In this document: positions 1-7,922 of the stretch, in pieces
Numbering within the stretch: the stretch's first letter is position 1
Layout of the letters: every line of letters starts with the position of its first letter
NCBI GenBank assembly: GCA_023443985.1
Contig: JAEZSJ010000126.1
Location: forward strand, 1-11,336
Direction of reading: 5' to 3'
Source of the DNA: Verrucomicrobiota bacterium
GTDB taxonomy: Bacteria > Verrucomicrobiota > Verrucomicrobiia > Opitutales > Opitutaceae
Length of the DNA: 11,336 nt
Made by a program: the position numbers and the translations under genes
The notes under the pieces: model-generated
The model's input: the letters and a program-made list of their open reading frames with translations, nothing else
Databases searched by the model: none
What the model was told of the DNA's origin: nothing

Positions 1-39
1 ACCCAAACACCTGCGCTCGACCCTCCGCTTCCGAACCGC

Positions 40-1116
40 ATGGCATTCAACCTCCAGAAAGTACTCCGCGCGCTGCTGTTTGCCTCGAGCGGGCCGCTCA
101 CGATCAAGGAAATCCAGGACACCCTCACGCGGTTCCACGCGCAGGAAGCGGATCTGTTGGCGAAGTTGAAGCCCGAGGCCGCTCCGCCCGAGGCGGCGGC
201 CGAGGAGGCGGTGGCCGCGCCGAGCGCGCCGGCCGAGCCGGTGGTGGGCGAGGAGCCGACCGCTGAGCCGGTGGCGATCGTCGAAGGCATGCCCGTGATC
301 GAGCCCGCGCCCGGTGGCGAACCCGCCGCCATGCCGGCCGATCCGGCCGCCGATGTGCCGCTGGGGCTGAGCTCCGCGGAGACCGACGCCGAGTACTACA
401 AGGACGTTCCGTCGCTGATCACCGCCTCGCAGATCCGCGAAGCGATGGACGCGATCGCGGTGGAGCTGCGGGCGCGCGACGAAGTCTTTTATCTCATCGA
501 AGGCAGCAACGGCTACCGGCTCGTGACGAACCCGAAGGCCGCGCGCTGGGTGCGGCTGCTGCGCGACGAGCCGCCGCCGGTGCGCCTGAGCCAGGCCGCG
601 CTGGAGACGCTCGCGGTGATCGCCTACCGGCAGCCGGTCACGCGCGGCGAGATCGAGACGATCCGCGGTGTGTCGGCCGAGGCCGGCGTGAACAAACTTC
701 TCGAACGCGGGCTGATCTATGTGGCCGGCCGCGCGGAGCTGCCCGGCCGCCCGATCCAGTTTGGCACGACGGACGAGTTCCTCGAGTTCGTCGGCATCAA
801 GTCGCTCGCGGAGCTGCCCGCCTCGGACGTGCTCTCGAACCGCCAGATCGACGAGTGGCTGAAACAGTCCGAGAATCCCGCGCACATGGCCGACAAGGAC
901 GTGGGCCTCGAGACCGAGGAGCTGCCGCTCGATCCCGCGGAGGAGCCGGTCGAGGAGATCCCACCGGTGGTGCCCGCCGAGGCAACCCCCGCCGAGCCCG
1001 CTCCGGACGAGCCCGCACCGGCGGCGCCCGCGGGCGTAGCTCCTGTCGCCCCTGTGCCCGCGCCCGAGTCGCCCGTTCCAGACGAGAACGAATCCGGGAA
1101 GCCGCCCGCCAACTGA
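40..1116 (+). CDS. scpB: Segregation and condensation protein B (ScpB) with a large Ala/Pro/Glu-rich insertion
   Basis: ScpB dimerises and binds the kleisin ScpA in the cytoplasmic SMC-ScpAB condensin, which compacts and separates sister chromosomes. The family consists of two winged-helix domains. Here the first starts at once (residues 4-32, LQKVLRALLFASSGPLT and onward) and resumes at about 127 (ITASQIREAMDAI, then YLIEGSNGYRLVTNP). The second is unmistakable at about 182-258 (LSQAALETLAVIAYRQPVTRGEIE, then GVNKLLERGLIYVAGR). The protein is 358 residues against roughly 180-240 for usual ScpB. The excess is an Ala/Pro/Glu-rich stretch at about 35-126 inside the first winged helix and a similar acidic tail from about 285. 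ATG at 40 is the first start in frame, with no Shine-Dalgarno. pheA follows 13 bases later, suggesting an operon. scpA, often next to scpB, would lie beyond the left edge and is not visible. Confidence 0.95.
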   Translation: MAFNLQKVLRALLFASSGPLTIKEIQDTLTRFHAQEADLLAKLKPEAAPPEAAAEEAVAAPSAPAEPVVGEEPTAEPVAIVEGMPVIEPAPGGEPAAMPADPAADVPLGLSSAETDAEYYKDVPSLITASQIREAMDAIAVELRARDEVFYLIEGSNGYRLVTNPKAARWVRLLRDEPPPVRLSQAALETLAVIAYRQPVTRGEIETIRGVSAEAGVNKLLERGLIYVAGRAELPGRPIQFGTTDEFLEFVGIKSLAELPASDVLSNRQIDEWLKQSENPAHMADKDVGLETEELPLDPAEEPVEEIPPVVPAEATPAEPAPDEPAPAAPAGVAPVAPVPAPESPVPDENESGKPPAN

Positions 1117-1129
1117 TTTCCGCACCGCC

Positions 1130-2221
1130 ATGAACATCGACGAGTGCCGCCAGCAGATCGACGTGCTCGACAAACAGATCGTCGACGCCCTCAACCGGCG
1201 CCTTTCGCTCGCCGCGGAGATCGGCCGGATCAAGCGCGAGAAGGGCGGCCCGATCTATGTCGCCGAGCGCGAGGAGCAGGTCTTCCGCAAGGTCGTCGAG
1301 CAGAACAACGGTCCGATCCAGGAGCCGGCGCTGCGCGCGATCTACCGCGAGATCATGTCGGCGGCCATCGCGCTCGAGCAGCCGTTGAAGATCGCCTACC
1401 TCGGGCCGGAGGCGACCAACAGCCACCAGGCCGCGCTGCAGAAGTTCGGCGCGAGCGTCGAGTACCAGCCGATGGCGACCTTCTCGGACATCTTCGCGGC
1501 GGTCGACAAAGGTGAGGCCGACTACGGCGTGATCCCGGTGGAGAACTCGACCGAGGGCTCCGTGCGCGACGCGCTGGACCTGTTCGTCGAGACCGAGCTC
1601 AAGATCGTGGCGCAGAGCTACCTCGAGATCGCGTACTGCCTGATCTCCGCCGAGCCGCTGGAGAAGATCACGAAAGTGTATTCAAAGGATCAGGCGCTCG
1701 CCCAGTGCCGCCACTGGCTGCAGCGCCACCTGCCGAGCGCACAGCCCTGCGACGCGCCGAGCACCGCGCGCGCCGTGCAGATCGCCAAGGACGAGCCCGG
1801 CGCCGCCGCGGTCGCCAACGAGCTCGCCGCCGCGCACCACGAGGTGCCGATCCTCGCGCGCGACATCGAGGACGTGCGCGGCAACACCACCCGTTTCTTC
1901 ATCATCGGCCGGCAGTCGTCCGGCTCGGTCGGCCCCGGGCGCGACGTGAGCACGTTCATCATTTCGCTCGGCGAGCATGCCGCGCAGTCGGGCTCACTGC
2001 TGCGCATGCTCGAGCCGTTCTCGAAACGGGGGTTGAATCTGACGAAGGTCGAGTCGCGGCCGACCAAGAAACGCGCCTGGGACTACTACTTCTTCATCGA
2101 TGTGGCCGGCCACTACGACGATCCGCGGATGCGCGAGGCGGTGGTGGAGTTGAAGCAGTTCTGCCCGCTGGTGAAGTGGCTCGGCAGCTACCCGCTGGTG
2201 ACACCCGGCGGACGGGAGTGA
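1130..2221 (+). CDS. pheA: Bifunctional chorismate mutase / prephenate dehydratase (P-protein)
   Basis: Converts chorismate to prephenate and then to phenylpyruvate, the committed branch to phenylalanine, in the cytoplasm. Three domains are readable in the usual order. An AroQ-type chorismate mutase helical domain covers about 1-85 (starting IDECRQQIDVLDKQIVDALNRR). The dehydratase domain covers about 86-262, with YLGPEATNSHQAA at 90-102, PVENSTEGSV at 136-145 and the catalytic NTTRFF at 252-257. A C-terminal ACT domain covers about 272-358, with ESRP at 308-311, the phenylalanine-binding motif of feedback-inhibited P-proteins. The length of 363 residues is normal. ESRP is intact, so allosteric inhibition by phenylalanine is likely. 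The dehydratase N-terminal motif has Asn where most family members have Phe (ATNSH instead of the usual GTFSH or ATFSH). ATG at 1130 lacks a Shine-Dalgarno. The 13-base gap to scpB suggests co-transcription. Confidence 0.97.
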   Translation: MNIDECRQQIDVLDKQIVDALNRRLSLAAEIGRIKREKGGPIYVAEREEQVFRKVVEQNNGPIQEPALRAIYREIMSAAIALEQPLKIAYLGPEATNSHQAALQKFGASVEYQPMATFSDIFAAVDKGEADYGVIPVENSTEGSVRDALDLFVETELKIVAQSYLEIAYCLISAEPLEKITKVYSKDQALAQCRHWLQRHLPSAQPCDAPSTARAVQIAKDEPGAAAVANELAAAHHEVPILARDIEDVRGNTTRFFIIGRQSSGSVGPGRDVSTFIISLGEHAAQSGSLLRMLEPFSKRGLNLTKVESRPTKKRAWDYYFFIDVAGHYDDPRMREAVVELKQFCPLVKWLGSYPLVTPGGRE

Positions 2222-2256
2222 GGGAGCTCCTCGTGTCGTTGGACCGCGGAGCGGTT

Positions 2257-2270
2257 CAGCCCTCGGGCTG
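2257..2270 (+). repeat. Perfect short inverted repeat downstream of pheA
   Basis: CAGCCC-TC-GGGCTG folds into a GC-rich hairpin, with flanking CCGC (2244-2247) and GCGG (2272-2275) able to extend it. It lies just after pheA and may slow transcription or protect the mRNA 3' end. With no following T-run it is not a classical intrinsic terminator. Confidence 0.4.
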
Positions 2271-2470
2271 TGCGGAGGAGCCGCGAGCGGGAGTGCCTGC
2301 GGTGAGCCGTGATCAGGTTGGGGGCTTCCACGCGCGTCGATGGACAGGGACCGCCGAGACGCAAAGCGGATCACCAACAATGACTGAACGGACGGACGAC
2401 GGAGTGAGGGCATAGGAGATGTAGGGCAGGCCCGGTGGGCGTACGTCGGGCAGGTGGTGCGCGTGCGAAG

Positions 2471-2489
2471 CGCGCGGTTGCTCCGCGCG
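2471..2489 (+). repeat. GC hairpin in the leader of the ATPase gene
   Basis: CGCGCGG-TTGCT-CCGCGCG is a perfect 7-bp stem with a 5-base loop. It ends 26 bases before the preferred GTG start of the ATPase gene. It could shape the mRNA leader, but in DNA this GC-rich chance is a real alternative. Confidence 0.35.
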
Positions 2490-2515
2490 GGCGGGGTGCA
2501 CATAGTGGCGACGCC

Positions 2516-3514
2516 GTGATCGCCTCCATCGAATTCACGAATTTCAAGGTCCTGCGCTCGGCGCGGATCGAACTCGGGCCGTTCAATCTCCTCATCGGCC
2601 CCAACGGCAGCGGGAAGACCAGCGCGCTGCTCGCGTTGCAGCGGCTGCGCCAGTTCGCCGCGCGTCCGCCGGCCTTCGGCGGTGGCCCGGGAGCGGGCGC
2701 CGGCGCCGAGTCGCCGGGACTGCTGCACTTCCGCTTCACGCCGCCGTTCCACGACCTCGAGGCGTTCATCGACTGCGCACCGGACGGCTCCGGGCGCGTG
2801 TTGCGCGTCGAGGGTACCGGCGACCTGCCGGGGCGCTGGGGCCAACTCGTCTCGCGGCTCACGACGCTGCGTGTCATCGCGCTGGACCAGGCGGCGCTCG
2901 CCCGGCCCAGCCCCGCGGGAGCCCCGATCATGCTCGGCGACGACGGCACGAACCTGCCCGCGGCGCTGCACCGCCTGGAGCGCGAGGAGCCGGAGTCGTT
3001 CGCCCGCGTCCAGGCGGAGTTCCGCCGGGTGCTGCCGGAGTATCGGTCGATCGGAGTCGCCGTCGCGCCGGACGGCGCCCGCCGCCTCGTCGCCGGAATC
3101 GAGGGCGAGGACCGCCGGCTCGGCGCCGAGGATTTGTCGCAGGGCACGCTGGTGCTACTGGGGCTGCTCGTGCTGACCCAGGCCCGGCCCGCGCCGGCGA
3201 TCCTCTGTCTGGAGGAGATCGACCGCGGCATGCATCCACGCCTGCTGCGCGAGATCCGCGACCTGCTCTACCGGCTGAGCTACCCGTCCGCGGGCGGGCT
3301 GGTGTCCCAGATTTTGGCGACAACCCACTCGCCCTACCTGCTCGACCTGTTCCGTGAGCAGCTCGAGGAGGTGATCGTCACCCAGAAACGCGGCGCGGAG
3401 GCGACGTTCGAGCGGCTCTCGGACCGGGAGGACCTGCGCGGCGCGATCGGCAACGCGAGCCTCGGCGACCTTTGGTACAGCGGCATCCTCGGCGGCGTGC
3501 CCGACGAGTCCTGA
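2516..3514 (+). CDS. AAA_21 / OLD-type ATPase (SMC/ABC-like P-loop ATPase), first gene of an ATPase-Toprim pair
   Basis: A 332-residue soluble ATPase of the AAA_21/AAA_15 group (COG4637-like, the group that includes the OLD ATPase domain). The N-terminus IASIEFTNFKVL is the typical first strand. Walker A is GPNGSGKT at 28-35. An ABC-like signature LSQGT lies at 207-211. Walker B is ILCLEEID at 229-236, with the catalytic Glu pair at 233-234. The H-loop ATTHSP is at 268-273. There is no C-terminal Toprim domain, unlike full OLD nucleases; the next gene may supply it. Translation could begin at GTG 2435, but the 27 added residues read from hairpin-rich leader and are Arg/Gly/Ala-rich, so GTG 2516 is preferred; the Shine-Dalgarno is weak at best. 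The partner gene starts 23 bases after the stop. The role is inferred: an ATP-driven sensor or regulator of the partner. The family also includes ATPases of unknown function. Confidence 0.88.
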   Translation: MIASIEFTNFKVLRSARIELGPFNLLIGPNGSGKTSALLALQRLRQFAARPPAFGGGPGAGAGAESPGLLHFRFTPPFHDLEAFIDCAPDGSGRVLRVEGTGDLPGRWGQLVSRLTTLRVIALDQAALARPSPAGAPIMLGDDGTNLPAALHRLEREEPESFARVQAEFRRVLPEYRSIGVAVAPDGARRLVAGIEGEDRRLGAEDLSQGTLVLLGLLVLTQARPAPAILCLEEIDRGMHPRLLREIRDLLYRLSYPSAGGLVSQILATTHSPYLLDLFREQLEEVIVTQKRGAEATFERLSDREDLRGAIGNASLGDLWYSGILGGVPDES

Positions 3515-3537
3515 GCCCCGCCAGTGCCCCCACACCG

Positions 3538-4185
3538 ATGAAAGTCGCGCTCCTGAGCGAGTCGCCGGCCGACGAAGCCGCGCTGCGGCTGATCGCGGAA
3601 GGCGTGCTCGGCGAGCCGGTCGAGGTGATCCAGCCGCCGTTGCGCGCGCGCGGTTGGCCGTCGGTCGCGCAGGTGCTGCCGGTGATCCTGCGCCATCTGC
3701 ATTTTCGCACGGACGCGGCGGGCATCATCGTGACGGTCGACGCCGACGACACGGTGGTGCACACGGCCGAGCACGAACGGCCCGGGTACTTCCATCCGGG
3801 CTGCCGGCTGTGCGAGCTGCGTGCGATCGTGCGGCAGACCCTGAAACATCTGCCGCCGGCGCAGGACCGCGTGCGGCTGCACAGCGCGGTCGGCCTGGCG
3901 GTGCCCGCGATCGAGGCCTGGTATTTGAGCGGTCGTGACGAAACAGTGGGCGAGGAGGGCTGGCTGCAGGGACGGGAGCGCGGCGTGCCGCCCTACACCC
4001 GGCGCGAGCTCAAGGGCCGGGTGTACGGCACCGAGCGGCCGTCGTTGCCGCACGAGATCGCGTGCGCGGAGGCGGAGATCCGCCGGCACCGCGGGGACTT
4101 CCGGCGGCTGGAGTTCGACTTCCCCGGCGGCTTCGGTGTGCTCGCCGCGGACCTGCGGCGGTGGAAGCGCGCGCCCGGCGCCTGA
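3538..4185 (+). CDS. Toprim-like (DUF4276/RloB-like) protein paired with the ATPase
   Basis: A 215-residue protein I do not recognise with certainty. Features match a Toprim-type fold. An N-terminal strand is followed by an acidic residue (MKVALLSESPADE, Glu8). A hydrophobic strand ends in an acidic cluster (IIVTVDADD, Asp68/Asp70/Asp71). A later motif, AVPAIEAWYLSG (121-132), resembles the E-x-W motif of DUF4276-like proteins, which are often encoded beside AAA_21 ATPases. In Toprim enzymes the first Glu and the DxD bind metal for nucleic-acid cleavage. A compact HPGCRLC (His86, Cys89, Cys92) could add a metal site. The C-terminal part (about 133-210) is charged and Arg-rich, with no known motif. 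There is no signal peptide or membrane segment. Start ATG 3538 opens with a typical core strand; extension upstream would run back into the ATPase gene. Nuclease activity is inference from motifs. Confidence 0.72.
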   Translation: MKVALLSESPADEAALRLIAEGVLGEPVEVIQPPLRARGWPSVAQVLPVILRHLHFRTDAAGIIVTVDADDTVVHTAEHERPGYFHPGCRLCELRAIVRQTLKHLPPAQDRVRLHSAVGLAVPAIEAWYLSGRDETVGEEGWLQGRERGVPPYTRRELKGRVYGTERPSLPHEIACAEAEIRRHRGDFRRLEFDFPGGFGVLAADLRRWKRAPGA

Positions 4186-4279
4186 GCGGAACCGCGGCGG
4201 AGGAGAGGCGGGAGAGGGGAGGCGCGGCGGGACCGTCCCGAAACGTTCGCGCGGAAACGGTCGTGGCGCACGAGCTCGC

Positions 4280-4304
4280 GGCGGCCAGCCGCCGGCCCTG
4301 GCGG
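4280..4304. repeat. Three-armed GC palindrome upstream of the acyltransferase fusion gene
   Basis: GGCGG (4280-4284), CCGCC (4289-4293) and GGCGG (4300-4304) allow two mutually exclusive hairpins within the 181-base gap 4186-4366. The same gap holds a purine-rich run (about 4196-4230) and a GACCGT/ACGGTC inverted repeat (4231-4236 and 4257-4262). No convincing promoter is seen. Chance in such GC-rich DNA is plausible. Confidence 0.3.
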
Positions 4305-4366
4305 GGCGGCGCAGGCGGGCCTTGCCCTCGGCTGGCGGTTGCCTTTCGTTGCAGGCCCCACCTCCC

Positions 4367-7300
4367 ATGGCCGCAACCGACAAAGCCCACACGTCGACGG
4401 CGTCGATGCTCGCGTTGCTGGTCGCGCAGACGCTGGTGTCGTTTGCTGCAAACGCCGCCAAGATGCTCGTGCTGGCGTTGGCGCTGGTGCCCGGGGTATT
4501 GCCCGCGGGGGCGGTCGACGAGTGGTTGGCGATCCTGCCGATCGCGCTCGGAGCGCCGTATGTGTTTCTCTCGCCGCTCTTCGCCTGGTTCGCGGACCGG
4601 TTCTCGACGCGCACGGTGTTGAGCGTCTCGATCCTGCTGTTGCTCGGGCTGCTGAGCACGCTGGCGGTGGCGTTGCACCTGCGCAACGTGCCGCTCACGG
4701 CGGCGGTGTTCGTGCTGCTGGCGACGCACTCGGCCCTGGTCTCGCCCACGAAGCGCACGATGCTGCGCGAGGTGGCGCCGCCGCAGCGGTTCGGCGCGGC
4801 GGTGCTGCTGCTCGAGATGCTCACGATCGTCGGTTTTGTGGCGGGGGCGTTTGTCGGGGCTTGGGCGCTGGAGGGCGCCTCGGTCGGGGGCGATGTGGCG
4901 CTCGGCTGGGCGACGGCGGAGCGCCTGGCCCGGGTGCTGCCGGCGGTCGCGGGCTGCGCGCTCGTGGCGTTTGTACCGGCGAAGCGAACACGGTCGCTGG
5001 TGGCGGGGCCGCCGCCGCCGGAGCTGCTGACACGGCCGATGAACCATCTGGTGGAGCTGCTTCGCGTCTCGCGGCTGCGCAACTCGGCACTGGGCATGCT
5101 GTTTTTCCACATGCTCGGCGGGGCGCTGGTGCTGGTGCTCATCGACGGCGCGCGCGGCTGGGCCGCGCTGCAGCCCGGGACGACGAGCGTCACCGAGCTG
5201 GCGGCGGTGCTGCTGCTCTTCGCCGGCGTGGGGGCGGCCGCGGGCAACCTCGTGGCCGGCCTGGTGTCCCGCGGGCGCACGGAGATCGGCCTGGTGCCGT
5301 TCGGCGCGGCGGGCATGGCGTTGGCCGCATGGTGGGCGAGCAGCAGTCCATTGGATGCGCCCGCGTTCCGCCCGGCGCTCGTGTTGCTCGGCTTCAGCGC
5401 GGGGCTGTACCTGGCGCCGCTGCACATCTACTTCCAGCACCGGGTGGGCCGGCCGCAGCGCACACGGATGGGCGGCGCCTTGAACCTGTTCCGCGGGCTG
5501 GGCGGCTTCGCTGCCGGCGGTCTGTACTACCTGATGGCCTCGGGCCTGCACTGGCCGTTGTCCCGCCAGCTCGAGCTGCTCGCGGTGAGCTCGGCGGTGG
5601 TGGCGTTGGCGGCGGTGTGGATCGCTCCGGAGCATCTGATGGTGCTCGTGTTCCGCGGGGTTGCCCGCGTGCTCTACCGCCTGCGGCTGCAGGGCGCGGA
5701 GAACCTCCCCGCCGGCGGGGCGCTGGTGGTGAGCAACCACATCTCGTACGTGGACGCGCTGCTGCTGCAGGTCGCGTTCCCGCGCAAGCTCTGGTTCTTC
5801 TCGGTGCATGGCCGGAGGCGCCGCGGTCTCCCGCTGTGGTTCCACCGGATCAGCGGCGTGATCCCACTCTCCGCCGCCCGCGCGACCGGGGGCCTGCGCC
5901 TGGCGATCCGCAAGATGAAGGAGGGCGAGCTGGTGTGCGTCTTCCCCGAGGGCCAGGTGAGCCGCACCGGGGCGCTGATGGAGATCCGCAACGGGTTCGA
6001 GACGCTCGCCAAGCGCGCCGAGGTGCCGGTGGTGCCGGTCTTCATCGACTCGCTGTGGGGCTCGATCTTCACCTACGCCAACCAGAAGCTCGTCTTCAAG
6101 CTGCCGGAACGGTTCCCCCTCTCGGTGCTGGTGCAGGTCGGTCCGCCCCTGCCGCACCGCACGGTCAACGCCGTGCTCGCCCGGCAGGCCCTGCTCGACG
6201 CCGGCGAACAGGCCTACCAGCAGCGCGAGGAGCTGAAGCGGAACCTCGGATACGAAGCACTGCGCTCGCTTGCGCGGCATCCCTGGAAACCGTTGCTGGT
6301 CGACCGCACCGCGGAGCGCCGCGAGGTGCGTTCCGGGATGCTGCTCGCCGCCGCGGCGACGTATGCGCAGTTCCTCCGCCGCCACGTGCCCGAGCGGCGC
6401 GTCGGCATCGTGCTGCCGCCCGGCGCGGGCGGCTACATCGCCAATCTCGCGGCGGTGTTGGCGGGCAAGAGCCCCGTGAACCTCAACTTCACCGCCGGGG
6501 CGGCGGCGATCGAGGCCTCGCTGCGGGCCGGCGGGATCCGCACCGTGGTCTCGGCCGAGGCCGTCCGCGCGAAGCTGCCGCAGTTTCCGTGGCCGGAGGG
6601 CACGCGCGACCTGCGGGCCGACCTCGCCGCCTGCGGCAAGGCCGCGGTCGTGGCGCGGTTGGCGCTGGTCTGGCTGCTGCCCTCCCGGCTGCTCGCGCTG
6701 CTCTGGCAGGTGCCGCGCGTGGGCGACCGCGCGGAGGCGGCGCTGCTGTTCACCAGCGGCAGTTCGGGCGACCCGAAGGGGGTGCCGCTCACGCACCGCA
6801 ATATCCTCGCCAATTGTGCCCAGATCTCGGCGACAGGGGTGCTGCCGAAGAGCGAGACGCTGCTCGCCTGCCTGCCGATCTTCCACAGCTTCGGCTTCAC
6901 GGTGACGCTCTGGTACGGGGTGCTGCGGGGCCTGCGGATCGTGACCCTGCCGACCCCGCTCGACCCGAAGCGGAACATCGACGCCATCGAGCAGGAGAAG
7001 GTCACGGTGTTCGTCGGCACGCCCACCTTCATCCGGCCGATGCTCAAACGCGCCGAGCCGGCGCAGCTCGCCTCGCTGCGTTTCCTCGTGTCCGGGGCGG
7101 AGAAGATGCCGGTCGATCTCCACGAGCAGTGCCTGCAGCGTTTCGGCAAACCGGTCCTGCAGGGCTACGGTCTCACCGAGACGACGCCGGTCACGAACGT
7201 GAACCTGCCCGAGCCCCGCGGCCTGCCCCGGGGGGTGAAGGTCCAGGAGGGCCACCGGCTCGGCTCGGTCGGGCGACTGCTGCCGGGGATCACCGCACGT

Positions 7301-7822
7301 ATTGTACATCCGGAGGCCGAGGAGCCCCTGCCGCCGGACCACACCGGCGTGCTGTGGCTGCGGGGGCCGAATGTGTTCGAAGGGTATCTCAACGACCCGG
7401 TGCGCAACGCGGAGTCGCTGCGCGACGGGTGGTTCGTCACCGGCGACCTGGCGCGTTTCGACGCCGACGGTTTCCTCTTCATCGAGGGGCGGCTCTCCCG
7501 TTTCTCGAAGGTCGGTGGCGAGATGGTCCCGCACCTCACGATCGAACAGAAGATCATGGACGCGTTCGGGCTCGAGCCCGGGGAGTCGCCGAAGGTCGTG
7601 GTGCTCGGCGTGCCGGATCCGGCCAAAGGCGAGACGCTCGTGCTGCTCACCACCGAGCCGCTCGACGCGGTGCAGGTGCGCGACCGTCTCGCGGCCGCGG
7701 GCCTGCCGAACCTCTGGATCCCCCGGATCGTGCGGCGGCTGGACCGGATCCCGGTGCTCGGCAGCGGGAAATGCGACCTGCGCAGCTGCCGGGCGGCGGC
7801 GACGGAGTCGGCGGCGGGCTGA
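4367..7822 (+). CDS. aas: Lysophospholipid flippase - PlsC acyltransferase - acyl-ACP synthetase fusion (LplT-Aas type)
   Basis: One 1151-residue inner-membrane protein with three parts. Residues about 10-420 form a multi-helix MFS transporter of the LplT type, expected to flip lysophospholipids inward. Residues about 425-630 are a PlsC/LPLAT acyltransferase with NHISYVD (457-463, catalytic His/Asp) and FPEG (526-529). Residues about 645-1150 are an AMP-forming acyl ligase with the P-loop TSGSSGDPKG (796-805), GYGLTETTP (933-941), GWFVTGD (1021-1027) and the C-terminal GK near Lys1135. Known Aas loads fatty acid on ACP and re-acylates 2-acyl-glycerophosphoethanolamine; in E. coli LplT and Aas (about 719 residues) are separate. 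The length fits the fused form annotated in several phyla. All key motifs are intact. ATG 4367 is chosen because the transporter begins right after it; upstream codons in frame are low-complexity and overlap the preceding gene. No Shine-Dalgarno. It stands alone on the plus strand. Confidence 0.93.
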   Translation: MAATDKAHTSTASMLALLVAQTLVSFAANAAKMLVLALALVPGVLPAGAVDEWLAILPIALGAPYVFLSPLFAWFADRFSTRTVLSVSILLLLGLLSTLAVALHLRNVPLTAAVFVLLATHSALVSPTKRTMLREVAPPQRFGAAVLLLEMLTIVGFVAGAFVGAWALEGASVGGDVALGWATAERLARVLPAVAGCALVAFVPAKRTRSLVAGPPPPELLTRPMNHLVELLRVSRLRNSALGMLFFHMLGGALVLVLIDGARGWAALQPGTTSVTELAAVLLLFAGVGAAAGNLVAGLVSRGRTEIGLVPFGAAGMALAAWWASSSPLDAPAFRPALVLLGFSAGLYLAPLHIYFQHRVGRPQRTRMGGALNLFRGLGGFAAGGLYYLMASGLHWPLSRQLELLAVSSAVVALAAVWIAPEHLMVLVFRGVARVLYRLRLQGAENLPAGGALVVSNHISYVDALLLQVAFPRKLWFFSVHGRRRRGLPLWFHRISGVIPLSAARATGGLRLAIRKMKEGELVCVFPEGQVSRTGALMEIRNGFETLAKRAEVPVVPVFIDSLWGSIFTYANQKLVFKLPERFPLSVLVQVGPPLPHRTVNAVLARQALLDAGEQAYQQREELKRNLGYEALRSLARHPWKPLLVDRTAERREVRSGMLLAAAATYAQFLRRHVPERRVGIVLPPGAGGYIANLAAVLAGKSPVNLNFTAGAAAIEASLRAGGIRTVVSAEAVRAKLPQFPWPEGTRDLRADLAACGKAAVVARLALVWLLPSRLLALLWQVPRVGDRAEAALLFTSGSSGDPKGVPLTHRNILANCAQISATGVLPKSETLLACLPIFHSFGFTVTLWYGVLRGLRIVTLPTPLDPKRNIDAIEQEKVTVFVGTPTFIRPMLKRAEPAQLASLRFLVSGAEKMPVDLHEQCLQRFGKPVLQGYGLTETTPVTNVNLPEPRGLPRGVKVQEGHRLGSVGRLLPGITARIVHPEAEEPLPPDHTGVLWLRGPNVFEGYLNDPVRNAESLRDGWFVTGDLARFDADGFLFIEGRLSRFSKVGGEMVPHLTIEQKIMDAFGLEPGESPKVVVLGVPDPAKGETLVLLTTEPLDAVQVRDRLAAAGLPNLWIPRIVRRLDRIPVLGSGKCDLRSCRAAATESAAG

Positions 7823-7922
7823 GCCGGGGTCGGCCGGCCGCTCGACGAGAGCCGCGGCGCCAGGACCGGACCTCCGGAGCGATCATCGGCCCGGGATGCG
7901 CCAGCTGCTGTTCCGACTCGCA

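Larger units (their letters stand above)
2222..2515. other. Non-coding stretch between pheA and the ATPase gene, with hairpins and short repeats
   Basis: About 294 bases with no gene I can support. Visible elements are a tight inverted repeat CAGCCC-TC-GGGCTG at 2257-2270 about 35 bases after the pheA stop, a GCCC-GGT-GGGC hairpin at 2430-2440, two copies of GGGCAGG (2424-2430 and 2448-2454), and a 7-bp stem at 2471-2489. A 60-codon frame from GTG 2233 to TAG 2415 exists, but nothing in it resembles a known protein. No clear promoter or T-tract terminator is seen. Confidence 0.5.

Noticed and set aside
2233..2415. A possible 60-codon gene starting at GTG after pheA
   Set aside because: There is no ribosome-binding site, no recognisable domain, and the composition matches the surrounding hairpin-rich spacer.
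4010..7534. A 1174-codon open frame on the minus strand opposite the acyltransferase fusion, and other long antisense frames such as 3334-5427 and 1994-2971
   Set aside because: They lie wholly opposite genes with intact motifs and encode low-complexity Arg/Ala/Pro/Gln-rich sequence. Long antisense frames are expected at this GC content.
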